A DNA stretch of 57,298 bases from an uncultured Bacilli bacterium (lineage in GTDB: Bacteria > Bacillota_I > Bacilli_A > RF39 > UBA660). The position numbers were made by a program, and so were the translations under genes. This document shows positions 17,006 to 25,866 of this stretch, piece by piece. The stretch lies in contig CAJTZC010000010.1 of NCBI GenBank assembly GCA_910583745.1, forward strand, positions 1 to 57,298, written 5' to 3'. Each line of letters begins with the position of its first letter. The first letter of the stretch is position 1. The notes below the pieces were generated by a model, which saw nothing but the letters and a program-made list of their open reading frames with translations, had not been told where the DNA came from and did not search any database.

Positions 17006-18802
17006 CTATTCATTCGCATTTTGAAACTGCGAATTATACAATTCTGCATAGAAACCTTTTTTCTTTAACAACGTATCGTGATTTCCTTGTTCGATTATGT
17101 TACCATCTTTGAGTACTAAAATCAAATCGGCATTGCGTATGGTTGACAATCGGTGTGCGATGATGAAACTGGTTCGACCCTTCGTAAGTTCATCCATCGC
17201 TTTTTGCACCAAAATTTCTGTTCTTGTATCGACCGAAGAAGTCGCCTCATCCAGAATCAAGAACGGACAAGAATCGACTATACTTCGCGCGATGGTGACG
17301 AGTTGCTTTTGTCCTTGACTCAGCGCATCAGAATCGTCTAAAACCGTGTCGTATCCGTCGGGAAGCGTCTTGATAAAATGGTCGAGTCCGACGACCTTAC
17401 AAGCTTCGATAATCTTCTCATCTGAAATTGATTCGTCGTTGTACCGTATGTTATCTTTGATAGTTCCCTCGAACAGCCACGTATCCTGTAAGACTATGAC
17501 GAAGAGGTCGTGTATGTTCTCTCTCGTCAGTTTTTTTGTCGAAATGCCATCGATGAGGATATCTCCTCCATCGATTTCGTAGAACTTCATGAGCAAGTTA
17601 ACGATGGTCGTCTTTCCTGCTCCGGTTGGACCGACGATGGCAATCTTCTCGCCTGGCTTTATTTTTGCACTGAAGTCCTTTATAATCGGTTTATCCTCCG
17701 TATAGCCGAATTCGACATTTTTAAACTCAATGCTCCCTTTGACGTCTTTTTTATCCAAATACTTCGTCACTTGGCTCTCGTCTTTGAGCTCTTCTGCTTC
17801 CAAAAATTCGAACACACGCTCGGAGGCGGCAGCCGTGGATTGAAGCTGATTCAATCCCATTGCAAATTGAGTAAGTGGCTGCGTAAAGAAACGGATATAC
17901 AACATGAAAGCGACGATGACTCCGAAAGAAACGACTCCATTTAGAGTTAAGACCGCTCCGACGATGCAGACGGCGACATAACCCAAATTGCCGACAAATC
18001 CCATGATGGGGTGCATCAACCCTGAATAGAATTGACTCTTGCGTCCATTGACAAATAGACTTTCGTTAATCTCGTCGAATTTATGGTTGACCTCTTCTTC
18101 CGCATTGTAGGCCTTGACGACATTGTGGCCCGAAAAGACCTCTTCGATGTGACCGTTTATATTTCCGAGCTCCTCCTGAACTTTGGTAAAGTACTTTTGC
18201 GAATTCTTGAGAATAATCATCATGAAGACAAATCCGATGAGAGAGGACAAGATAGCCGTGATTGCTAAAATCCACGACGTCTTGAACATCATGAACAAAG
18301 AACCCACAAAGAGAGTAAATGCCGCTACGAGAGTACTCAAACTCTGGTTCGTCGTCTGACAGATGGTATCGACGTCGTTCGTCATGCGCGAAAGTGTATC
18401 TCCTACGGTCGTCCCATCGAAATAAGCAAGAGGCAATCGGTTGATTTTCTTCGCCAACTCTGCACGGAGAGACTTCGCGAGTCGCGCCGTGACATCTGCC
18501 ATGATAAATCCCTCCAAGAGACTGAACAGAGCGCTCAATCCGAATATGATTAAAAGAGCGATGCCGATATGAGCAATTTTATCCATGTCGATGCCTGTCG
18601 CAAGACCTTCCGTAATCGTATTGGTTATCTCCTTCAATTGGTCAGGTCCGACGATGGTCATAATACTAGAAATGCCTGCCGACAGAAGACCCAATAAGAT
18701 GAGAACTCTGTAAGGCTTACAGTATGTAAACAACTTTACAATCGCCGCTTTAAAATCCTTCGCAGCTTCTCCAGATTTTGCCCCTCTTCTATCGTTATGC
18801 AT
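17006..18802 (-). CDS. ABC exporter half-transporter (LmrD/YheH-like subunit)
   Basis: A 598-residue ABC half-transporter: six transmembrane helices (about residues 30-325) and a C-terminal ATPase. The ATPase has Walker A IVGPTGAGKTTIVN, Q-loop, a degenerate-looking signature D-A-L-S-Q-G-Q-K-Q-L, Walker B FLILDEATSSVDTRTE and the H-loop IIAHRL. The start overlaps the end of the preceding ABC gene by eight bases. Adjacent half-transporters with unlike ATPase sites usually make a heterodimeric multidrug exporter (LmrCD, BmrCD type). Here the LSQGQ signature, against LSGGQ in the partner, and the full catalytic glutamate fit the partner with one consensus site. GGAGG stands nine bases before the ATG. 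Confidence 0.9.
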   Translation of the reverse strand: MHNDRRGAKSGEAAKDFKAAIVKLFTYCKPYRVLILLGLLSAGISSIMTIVGPDQLKEITNTITEGLATGIDMDKIAHIGIALLIIFGLSALFSLLEGFIMADVTARLAKSLRAELAKKINRLPLAYFDGTTVGDTLSRMTNDVDTICQTTNQSLSTLVAAFTLFVGSLFMMFKTSWILAITAILSSLIGFVFMMIILKNSQKYFTKVQEELGNINGHIEEVFSGHNVVKAYNAEEEVNHKFDEINESLFVNGRKSQFYSGLMHPIMGFVGNLGYVAVCIVGAVLTLNGVVSFGVIVAFMLYIRFFTQPLTQFAMGLNQLQSTAAASERVFEFLEAEELKDESQVTKYLDKKDVKGSIEFKNVEFGYTEDKPIIKDFSAKIKPGEKIAIVGPTGAGKTTIVNLLMKFYEIDGGDILIDGISTKKLTRENIHDLFVIVLQDTWLFEGTIKDNIRYNDESISDEKIIEACKVVGLDHFIKTLPDGYDTVLDDSDALSQGQKQLVTIARSIVDSCPFLILDEATSSVDTRTEILVQKAMDELTKGRTSFIIAHRLSTIRNADLILVLKDGNIIEQGNHDTLLKKKGFYAELYNSQFQNANE

Positions 18803-20558
18803 TGTCCAATTCCTCCTCTCTGAGCTGAGATTTTGCTATCTCTCGATAGACTTCACAGTTTTTCAATAATTCTTTATGGGTACCGATTCCGACGCTTTTT
18901 CCTTCGTCCAAGACGACGATTTTATCTGCATCTTTAATCGTACCGATTCTCTGGGCGACGATGACGATGGTCGCCTCATTCGTGTGTTTTCTTAATGCTT
19001 TTCTCAACGCAAAGTCGGTCTTATAGTCGAGTGCTGAAAACGAGTCGTCGAAAATATATATCTCCGGATTTCTCGCGATAGCACGCGCTATCGACAATCT
19101 CTGCTTCTGTCCACCTGACAGATTGGTTCCGCCTTGAGAGACTTCGGTCTCGTACTTACCTTCCAACGCTTCGATGAACTCCTTCGCCTGAGCGACCTCT
19201 GCACTGAGTTCGACTCTCTCTTTATCAGGTTTACCACTCTTACACTTTCCGAATGTGATGTTCTCTTCGATAGAACCTTTAAACATGATGGCCTTTTGAG
19301 AGATATAGCCGATTTTATCGTTCAAATACGAAGCTTTCATCTCTTTGACATTTACTCCGTCGACCAAGACTTCTCCCTCATCCACGTCGTAGAACCTCGG
19401 AATGAGATTGATTAAAGTCGACTTGCCTGAACCCGTCGAACCGATGAAAGCAATCGTCTCACCTTTATTAACCTTAAAATTGATATCTTTCAATATGTAT
19501 TCTTCCGCATCGGGATACTTGAAAGAGACATTTTTGAATTCGATGACACCTTTCAAATCGGTCGTATCCTTGTCGATGTCTCCATCTTTGACACGAGGTT
19601 CCGTATCCAATACTTCGTTCAATCTCTTCGCAGAGACGCTTGCACGAGGATACAAGATGAACAACATGATGAGCATGACGAAAGACATGATGACTTGCAC
19701 TGCATAAGACGAGAAGGTGACCATATTTCCAAAAATCTCCATCTTGTCGAGCATAGAAGCTTGATTGATGAGATGGGCACCTATCCAATAGATAGAGAGG
19801 GATAGTCCCGACATCACAGAACTCATGACGGGGTTCATGAAAGACATCGCTCTTGCTGTGAACAAGTTCATATCTGTGAGCTCGTTGTTCGCTCCTTCGA
19901 TCTTCGCGAGTTGGTATTCTTCTGCATTGTACGCCCTGACGACGCGTATTCCTGTTAAATTTTCTCTCGTAATGCGGTTCAATTTATCTGTCAAAGTTTG
20001 TAACACTTTGAATTTAGGAAGCACGATGAGGATGAGTGCGACGACCATGACGAGGACGATGAGAACCCCGACGAGAGTGACGAGACTGAACTCCCACCCT
20101 TTGTTGGCAATTTTACTCACCGCGATGGCAGCCATAATCGGAGCCTTAATCAACATCTGTATGCCCATGACGATGAACATCTTTACCTGAGTGACGTCGT
20201 TGGTAGACCTCGTCACGAGACTACTCGTCGAAAACTTTTTGATTTCTTCCATTCCGAAAGACTCGACTTTTCTGAAAATCTTAGACCGCAAGTTCTTTTC
20301 AAAGCTCGTGCCGATGAAAGAAGCGCAAAATCCGACGACGACAGCACAGATGAGACTGCCGAATGCACAGGCGAGCATGAATCCTCCCTGTACTAAAATT
20401 TCTTTCATCTCTGTCTTTCCTGCGGTTAAAAGCGTCGTAATCTCCTGCATGTAATCGGGTATCTTTAAATCCAATAACACCCCTGCGACGATGAACGCAA
20501 TGCTGAGGACGAAATAGATGATTTCTTTTTTCTTTAAGTTTTTAAACATCTTTAGCAT
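18795..20558 (-). CDS. ABC exporter half-transporter (LmrC/YheI-like subunit)
   Basis: A 587-residue ABC half-transporter with six membrane helices and a C-terminal ATPase: Walker A FIGSTGSGKSTLIN, signature TNLSGGQKQRLSIARAI and the Walker B block EIYIFDDSFSALDYKTD. Here the residue after the Walker B aspartate is aspartate, not the catalytic glutamate. The ATP site formed with this motif should hydrolyse poorly, the usual feature of the asymmetric LmrCD/BmrCD/TM287-288 heterodimers. The partner at 17006-18802 carries D-E. The ATG at 20558 is preferred since AAGGA lies ten bases upstream. The gene overlaps the end of the marR gene by 17 bases, so the three are one transcription unit. Confidence 0.9.
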   Translation of the reverse strand: MLKMFKNLKKKEIIYFVLSIAFIVAGVLLDLKIPDYMQEITTLLTAGKTEMKEILVQGGFMLACAFGSLICAVVVGFCASFIGTSFEKNLRSKIFRKVESFGMEEIKKFSTSSLVTRSTNDVTQVKMFIVMGIQMLIKAPIMAAIAVSKIANKGWEFSLVTLVGVLIVLVMVVALILIVLPKFKVLQTLTDKLNRITRENLTGIRVVRAYNAEEYQLAKIEGANNELTDMNLFTARAMSFMNPVMSSVMSGLSLSIYWIGAHLINQASMLDKMEIFGNMVTFSSYAVQVIMSFVMLIMLFILYPRASVSAKRLNEVLDTEPRVKDGDIDKDTTDLKGVIEFKNVSFKYPDAEEYILKDINFKVNKGETIAFIGSTGSGKSTLINLIPRFYDVDEGEVLVDGVNVKEMKASYLNDKIGYISQKAIMFKGSIEENITFGKCKSGKPDKERVELSAEVAQAKEFIEALEGKYETEVSQGGTNLSGGQKQRLSIARAIARNPEIYIFDDSFSALDYKTDFALRKALRKHTNEATIVIVAQRIGTIKDADKIVVLDEGKSVGIGTHKELLKNCEVYREIAKSQLREEELDNA

Positions 20559-20997
20559 GATAATCATTTCCTTTCTTTTTCACATTTTCGACCATTTTGT
20601 CGATAACTCTATAAAAAATTTCCATATCTTTCTCGGTAATTCCCTCGACTAACTCTCTTTCGAATACCTCGAGTTTGCCTTTCAATTCGGCTTCGCATTT
20701 CAATGCTTCGTCCGTGAGTTCGATTCTCTTCCCTTTACCAGCTTTAATCGAAGCCCTCGTTATAATATTATTCTTTTCCATCGTAGAAAGAATTCCCGAT
20801 ATGGTCGATTTTCGAATATTGAGCAAATTTTCAAAATCTTTTTGATAAACTTCCTCGTCCTTATTGTCGAGCAAATACTTGATGATGTGCACCTGGGTCA
20901 CATTCAGCAATTTGATGTGTTCAGACAGAGGTAAAGTTCTGGTTTTTAAAATCTCGTTTTCCAAATCTTTTATCGATTTTAAAGCAAATCTCTCCAC
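20542..20997 (-). CDS. MarR-family transcriptional regulator
   Basis: A 151-residue winged-helix regulator. A helical N-terminus is followed by the HTH block LLNIRKSTISGILSTMEKNN and the wing ITRASIKAGKGKRIELTDEA, with a C-terminal dimer helix. The start is GTG at 20997, with GGAGGTG seven bases upstream. It is the first gene of the unit with the two ABC half-transporters, so it probably represses its own operon until a substrate drug or peptide binds. The promoter in front (TTGACA, 17 bases, TATACT) carries two short inverted repeats that could be its operators. Confidence 0.88.
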   Translation of the reverse strand: MERFALKSIKDLENEILKTRTLPLSEHIKLLNVTQVHIIKYLLDNKDEEVYQKDFENLLNIRKSTISGILSTMEKNNIITRASIKAGKGKRIELTDEALKCEAELKGKLEVFERELVEGITEKDMEIFYRVIDKMVENVKKKGNDYHAKDV

Positions 20998-21011
20998 GAA
21001 TCCACCTCCAA

Positions 21012-21067
21012 GTTAGCTCACTAACCGTGCCGTATTAAAGTATAGTACGAATAAATTTTAATGTCAA
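21012..21067 (-). promoter_or_regulatory. marR-ABC operon promoter with candidate MarR operators
   Basis: TTGACA (21062-21067), a 17-base spacer and TATACT (21039-21044) form a near-consensus sigma-A promoter. CGTA and TACG surround the -10 box, and GTTAG-TGAG-CTAAC (21012-21025) is an inverted repeat between the start site and the ribosome binding site. Either could bind MarR. Confidence 0.7.
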
Positions 21068-21101
21068 CTGGTCTCGCAAAACTTCACAAAAATATCACAC
21101 G

Positions 21102-21140
21102 AAAAAAGACAGGGCACCTTTTTACGTTGCAAAAGCCCTG
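21102..21140 (-). terminator. Terminator of the 21157-22977 gene
   Basis: CAGGGC and GCCCTG enclose a 19-base loop, followed by TCTTTTTTC on the minus strand. Confidence 0.7.
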
Positions 21141-21156
21141 CCTCTTCTTCGCTATT

Positions 21157-22977
21157 TCATTTGAAAAATTTATAGGAATCGATAGCTTTGACCTCTCGTA
21201 GATAGCTATCGAGTTTATCTTCCATCTGATGTAAAAGGCGTATCTTTCCCCATGTAAAACGTAGAAGTTCCTCTGTCGTGCTATAAGCATCTGGCTTTGC
21301 TTTTAATATGTCGAATAGCATCTCTAATTCACCTGCTCTATCCTCCATTGACAAATTTCTTATCGCAGCACGGATTCTCTTTGCCACTTTATTGAGTTCA
21401 TTCAAGTACACGCTTATCATGCAGTCATTCGCTTCTTTATAGATGTTTTCACACATTCTTTCAATTTCGTCGAAAAGCCTTTTCTTTAGGACGGATACCT
21501 GTGATTGTTCATCCAACTCGAAAAGAAAGTCTTGCCACTGTCGCCGGAATCGCAATTCCAATTCTTCGAGACTCTCGATGTCTTCCAACTTCTTAAACTG
21601 CAGTTCGTCAAAAGAGATGAACAGTGTATTTTCCAAATAATGCTCGATTGTCCTTGCAAATTCGGTTAAGAGAGGCGTCAACTTTACTTCCAACGCCTCC
21701 CGACTTTCTTCATCGACTGTGCATAAGATATTACCGACAACTCTCAAATCTCTCTCGAGCTCGATTTCCATTGGTACTGCCTCATCTTGCGCTGACGGTG
21801 TCACACCTTGTGAATCACTATATCCTTTACTATACAGAGTTACTGGATAGACCACGTCCAACATCTTAAAATAACTAGCGTAATAGTCATAATGACTGCT
21901 CAAGGTTTTAAAAATGCCTTCTAACTTGTTCAAGAGCCTGTTTTTAATATCGTCTTTCGTAGGAGTAGGCTCCAAAGAGAGTTTCGTAGTGCCAAAAGAA
22001 TGCACAGAGCCTTTTAAATCTTCCAAATCGCGATTATATTCACTTAAAATAGTCGATACGAATGGCATGACCAGTTCGTGAATCCAGCCGAGCTTACTAG
22101 ACAAGACGTCGATTTTTTCGACGAGCATACCGATGTCGGAGTTTTTCTGCTCTTCGATTTCTGTTTGATTCACATAAGGCAAAAGTTCTGAATGAGGAGG
22201 CAAAATGTCTTTCAAAAAAGTACTATTTAGATATTGCATCAGAGAACTATCCTCGAAATCCATTCCCTCTTCGAAGCCGACGTCGATGCCAGCTTGCACG
22301 ACTGATTCGCATAAAGCGATATCAAAATAATCGACGACGAGAAAACGAAGCGGTTTTACTTCCAGAAAAAGCCCCCCATCGTACCAGTCGACATTGTAAG
22401 AGTCAGAAAAAATGGAATGACGACAATCGATGATAGAATTCGTTTTATATAAGACAAATTTCTGATTTTTATATTGGTACACAGGTAAAGGTCCTATTTG
22501 GCTTGCAAAAGTCTTATCTAACTTTTTAACCTCTCCTCTTTGAAGAGCCTGACTCAACTCTCCAGATTTTTTATAAGAGACGACGTCTCCAACATATTCC
22601 CCGAGCTCTGCAATATAAGCAGAACTGAAAAAAGAAAGCCGTTTCACAAACTTAAAGTGTTCTCTTGCTCTATTAAAGCTATCACCTTCAATGCAAGGTC
22701 TTATGCCGTGTCTAGCAAAAGTCTTCGTATCGGTTTCGATTCTATTATAAACGGATACAGAATTTTTCTCTCGATCAAAACAATAAAAGTCTCCTCGCAT
22801 CGAAGCTTTTGACCATTGTTCTACCCTTTTAAAAAATGTATTGTTCTCTTTTTCAGCGACTAAACCTTCTAGAATAGCAAAAGTCGTGATATGTGGGCAA
22901 TGATACGCCTGAGGAGCAGTCGTATCTCCTAAAATCATTCTAATCTTTCGTCGACTCGGAATACTGAATAGATTCAT
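21157..22977 (-). CDS. Uncharacterised 606-residue soluble protein
   Basis: No family recognised. The first 250 residues look globular and mixed, with FAILEGLVAEKEN, then GDFYCFDREKNSVSVYNRIE and an R-H-G-I-R-P motif. From about residue 270 the protein is almost all helix with long charged heptad-like stretches (EELELRFRRQWQDFLFELDE; K-L-D-S-Y-L-R-E-V), so an extended coiled-coil or helical bundle is likely. There is no signal peptide or membrane segment. The ATG at 22977 is chosen because GGAG is nine bases upstream. It is transcribed alone and ended by a strong terminator. Several other unnamed proteins here (25149, 33769, 34398) have a similar size-independent character: acidic, soluble, and probably limited to this lineage. 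Confidence 0.5.
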   Translation of the reverse strand: MNLFSIPSRRKIRMILGDTTAPQAYHCPHITTFAILEGLVAEKENNTFFKRVEQWSKASMRGDFYCFDREKNSVSVYNRIETDTKTFARHGIRPCIEGDSFNRAREHFKFVKRLSFFSSAYIAELGEYVGDVVSYKKSGELSQALQRGEVKKLDKTFASQIGPLPVYQYKNQKFVLYKTNSIIDCRHSIFSDSYNVDWYDGGLFLEVKPLRFLVVDYFDIALCESVVQAGIDVGFEEGMDFEDSSLMQYLNSTFLKDILPPHSELLPYVNQTEIEEQKNSDIGMLVEKIDVLSSKLGWIHELVMPFVSTILSEYNRDLEDLKGSVHSFGTTKLSLEPTPTKDDIKNRLLNKLEGIFKTLSSHYDYYASYFKMLDVVYPVTLYSKGYSDSQGVTPSAQDEAVPMEIELERDLRVVGNILCTVDEESREALEVKLTPLLTEFARTIEHYLENTLFISFDELQFKKLEDIESLEELELRFRRQWQDFLFELDEQSQVSVLKKRLFDEIERMCENIYKEANDCMISVYLNELNKVAKRIRAAIRNLSMEDRAGELEMLFDILKAKPDAYSTTEELLRFTWGKIRLLHQMEDKLDSYLREVKAIDSYKFFK

Positions 22978-23067
22978 TTTCACTCTCTCCTTTACAGCTA
23001 GGTCTTTGGAGTATATATTATATCACAAAGTCGATGGCTTAGAACAATAACTTTTCAAATTGCAATA

Positions 23068-23092
23068 GAAAAAGCCATCAATCCAAATGGCT
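23068..23092 (-). terminator. Terminator of recG
   Basis: AGCCAT and ATGGCT with an eight-base loop, then TTTTTC on the minus strand, overlapping the recG stop region. Confidence 0.65.
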
Positions 23093-25057
23093 CAATTCTT
23101 CGATAAGTTTCGCATATTCTGGATACTCTTCGAAATCGTTCTCTTTTTCATTTTTTATGAACTCGCCCGAATCGACATTTGCCGTAGTCAACAGCTTGAT
23201 ATCCGTTTTGAGGTTAGCCATCTTGAAGACCATGTCTCCACTTTGTCGAACACCGAACAAATCACCTTCTCCACGCATCTTGAAATCTTCTTCACTGATA
23301 TAGAAGCCGTCGGAAGATTCACACAGAACCTTGAGTCTCTCGGCACTCTTGTCACTGACCAAAATACAGGTAGACTCCAAAGCATTTCGACCTATCCGTC
23401 CTCGGAGCTGGTGCATCGAAGCGAGGCCGAATCGTTCTGCATTGAAGATGACCATCATCGTGGCATTCGGTACATCGACTCCGACTTCTATGACGGTTGT
23501 CGAAACCAACACGCGCGTATTCCCTTCTTTAAAATCGAGCATCGCCTTTTCTTTTTCATCAGGTTTCATGCGTCCGTGCAACAATCCAATGGGAACCTTG
23601 CCACAAAACGCTTTATTGAGCTTCTCGAAAAGCGTCGTCGCGTCCATTATCGTCGTCTCCTCATCGGGCTCTATCAAAGGACATACCACATAGACTTCGT
23701 GTCCTAGCTTTATCTCGTCCAACATCTTGCTGAGAATGGACTTGATATCCTTGGTTTTAACGAGCTCCGTCTTGACTTCCTTTCGACCCTTCGGCTTCGT
23801 CTTGATAATCGAAATGTCCATATCTCCGTATATCGTCAAAGCATACGTTCTCGGAATCGGTGTGGCGCTCATATAGAGGACGTCGGACAATTTTCCCTTA
23901 TTTTGAAATGTACTTCTCTGGTTGACCCCGAATCTGTGTTGCTCATCGGTGATGACGAGCCCTAGATTCTTGAAAATGACATCGTCCTCTAACACCGCAT
24001 GCGTCCCTATCAAGAGGTCTATCTCTCCGTTCGCTAAATCTTCGAGTATGGCAGACCTCTCCTTCTTCGTCGTCTTCCCTTTCAAGAGTTCCACTCGGAG
24101 TCCAAGACCTTTAAACAGTTCGGTTATATTGAAATAGTGCTGCGTCGCGAGAATTTCAGTCGGCACCAGTAGAGCGCTTTGGTATCCACTTAATGCGTTG
24201 TAGAAGATACCTGCCACTGCGACAATCGTCTTTCCACTGCCGACGTCTCCGAGCAAAAGCCGATTCATTCTCTTAGGACTCTTCAGGTCGTGTACGATGT
24301 CTCTTATCGAGCTCATCTGGTCAGCCGTCAAAGAAAAAGGCAAACTCTCCAAAAAAACATCGACTTTCTCTTCCTCGACATCTCTGTGCAGCCCGTCCAC
24401 TTCCGTTCTACAAGATTTCAAATAATTGATTTTGAACATAAACCGGAACAGTTCCTCGTACTTGCACCGTTCGATGGAATGTTCTATCGCATCCAAATCG
24501 TAAGGGTTATGTATCGCTCGGGTCGCAGATTCCTTATTAGGATAGTCGTACTTTTCTACCAAATATTCTGGGATATAATCGATAATCACAGGGTTAGTTT
24601 CGAAGGCATTTTTGATGAGAGTTCCAATCAGCTTAGACGTGATACCACTTGTCACGTGATACACCGGCTCGATATAGGTATCGTCGATTTCTTTGAACAG
24701 AATATTCGTCGCCGTGATGGTATTTCGTTTCTCGTCGTATTCTCCCAAAATCGTCACAGTCATGCCACGTTTCAGATTGTTTTTCATGAAAGCTCTATTG
24801 AAGATAGTGACATTGACTAACTGCTCGCTCGTCTCGATTCGAAAAGACAATTTGTTCAAATTTCTTTTAATATAGGTCGCCACTGGCATCGTCTCGATGA
24901 CTCCTGAAATGACGACTTCACCCTCTTCCAAGTTTGTCGGAGCAATGGTATTGTATCGAAAAGGAAAATAATCGATTAAATCTTCTACACTGTAAATTCC
25001 CAATTTATTGAGCAACGTAAGCGTCTTAGGTCCTACTCCTTTTATATCTTTTAACAT
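23078..25057 (-). CDS. recG: ATP-dependent DNA helicase RecG
   Basis: A 659-residue RecG, the branch-migration helicase that regresses stalled replication forks and processes Holliday junctions. The N-terminal wedge/OB region opens with the helix-hairpin-helix DIKGVGPKTLTLLNKLGIYS. Helicase motifs follow in order: LLGDVGSGKTIVA (I), LLVPTEILATQH (Ia), VITDEQHRFGVNQR (II with the RecG-specific DEQHRFG), YMSATPIPRT (III), STTVIEVGVDVPNA (V) and QLRGRIGR (VI). The C-terminal TRG-type motif region (FKMRGEGDLFGVRQSG) is intact. Length is near the usual 680. The ATG at 25057 is selected by GGTGA five bases ahead; an upstream TTG is less likely. It stands alone between two genes of unknown function. 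Confidence 0.97.
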   Translation of the reverse strand: MLKDIKGVGPKTLTLLNKLGIYSVEDLIDYFPFRYNTIAPTNLEEGEVVISGVIETMPVATYIKRNLNKLSFRIETSEQLVNVTIFNRAFMKNNLKRGMTVTILGEYDEKRNTITATNILFKEIDDTYIEPVYHVTSGITSKLIGTLIKNAFETNPVIIDYIPEYLVEKYDYPNKESATRAIHNPYDLDAIEHSIERCKYEELFRFMFKINYLKSCRTEVDGLHRDVEEEKVDVFLESLPFSLTADQMSSIRDIVHDLKSPKRMNRLLLGDVGSGKTIVAVAGIFYNALSGYQSALLVPTEILATQHYFNITELFKGLGLRVELLKGKTTKKERSAILEDLANGEIDLLIGTHAVLEDDVIFKNLGLVITDEQHRFGVNQRSTFQNKGKLSDVLYMSATPIPRTYALTIYGDMDISIIKTKPKGRKEVKTELVKTKDIKSILSKMLDEIKLGHEVYVVCPLIEPDEETTIMDATTLFEKLNKAFCGKVPIGLLHGRMKPDEKEKAMLDFKEGNTRVLVSTTVIEVGVDVPNATMMVIFNAERFGLASMHQLRGRIGRNALESTCILVSDKSAERLKVLCESSDGFYISEEDFKMRGEGDLFGVRQSGDMVFKMANLKTDIKLLTTANVDSGEFIKNEKENDFEEYPEYAKLIEELSHLD

Positions 25058-25148
25058 CTCATTCACCGCCAAAACTCTCTAACTTATAAATTCATTATAG
25101 CATAAATGCCAAAATTTTGTTATTAAAAAAAGGCAATTTGTTTTGCCA

Positions 25149-25772
25149 TTAAAGATTTTTCTTTTGCTCTTTACTCTGTTCTACACCTTGCGAATAAAGA
25201 CTTCGAACGCTTCTTAATGCGTCCAACGCATCGCTTATCTGCTGTGATTTCGTTGCTTCGGTGGACGCGGTGTCTTTCGTAGTAACAAAGTGTTCATCGA
25301 CACCGCGAAGGGCATCGAGATACACTTTATCACTCGAAATTCTACTTTGCATGCCATAGGTCAATCTTCTCGCCAAGAAATGACTCTTATCCTTAAAAGT
25401 AATTTCTCGTAGGATGTCCTCGGTCGCGACGATAACTCTCGATGTCGACTTTGGACCTTTTCCGAACGACAAATTGACGAGCATTTCTTTCGCCTCTTCG
25501 TTGCGCATGACAAAAGTGACATCATCAATGGGACTACAAACCCTTTCCACCTTACACTTTTCGCTTAAAGGTTCAAACAACTCGACGAGACCCATGACGA
25601 GCCCCACACCGTTTTGGACGTCTCTTCCAGTAAGAACATTGCCCTCACCTCGACCCATAAAGTTTCTATACCACTTACCTATGATTTCTTCGTTATCTAT
25701 TCCAAGACCCTCTAAAGTAATCTTTTTTAAATGACTGTATTTGATGTTCATTCCACTGATGCTTCCTATCAT
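25149..25772 (-). CDS. Uncharacterised 207-residue protein
   Basis: No family recognised. The sequence is soluble. It begins MIGSISGMNIKYSHLKKITL and contains NVLTGRDVQNGVGLVMGLVE, then RVCSPIDDVTFVMRNEEAKE. The last 50 residues are low-complexity (threonine/serine/glutamine) and then a helix, ISDALDALRSVRSLYSQGVE. GGGAGGAG stands nine bases ahead of the ATG. It is transcribed alone, downstream of the surface-protein gene at 25867-26811 and separated from it by a terminator. Its style resembles the paired genes at 33769 and 34398 (a small mixed domain plus a C-terminal helix), but I cannot align them. Confidence 0.5.
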   Translation of the reverse strand: MIGSISGMNIKYSHLKKITLEGLGIDNEEIIGKWYRNFMGRGEGNVLTGRDVQNGVGLVMGLVELFEPLSEKCKVERVCSPIDDVTFVMRNEEAKEMLVNLSFGKGPKSTSRVIVATEDILREITFKDKSHFLARRLTYGMQSRISSDKVYLDALRGVDEHFVTTKDTASTEATKSQQISDALDALRSVRSLYSQGVEQSKEQKKNL

Positions 25773-25837
25773 AACTCTTAACTCCTCCCACCTTTAATTT
25801 TTATGAACGGTTTGTTTTTTTATAACAGCAAAACTCC

Positions 25838-25865
25838 AAAAAAATAATCAGATGTTTCTGACTAT
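25838..25865 (-). terminator. Terminator of the 25867-26811 surface protein gene
   Basis: ATAGTCAG, a six-base loop, CTGATTAT and T7 on the minus strand, just after the stop codon. Confidence 0.75.
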
Positions 25866-25866
25866 T

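Noticed and set aside
14435..20997. A lantibiotic biosynthesis and immunity cluster
   Set aside because: No precursor peptide, dehydratase or cyclase gene is present. The ABC genes are better explained as efflux and MacB-like export.
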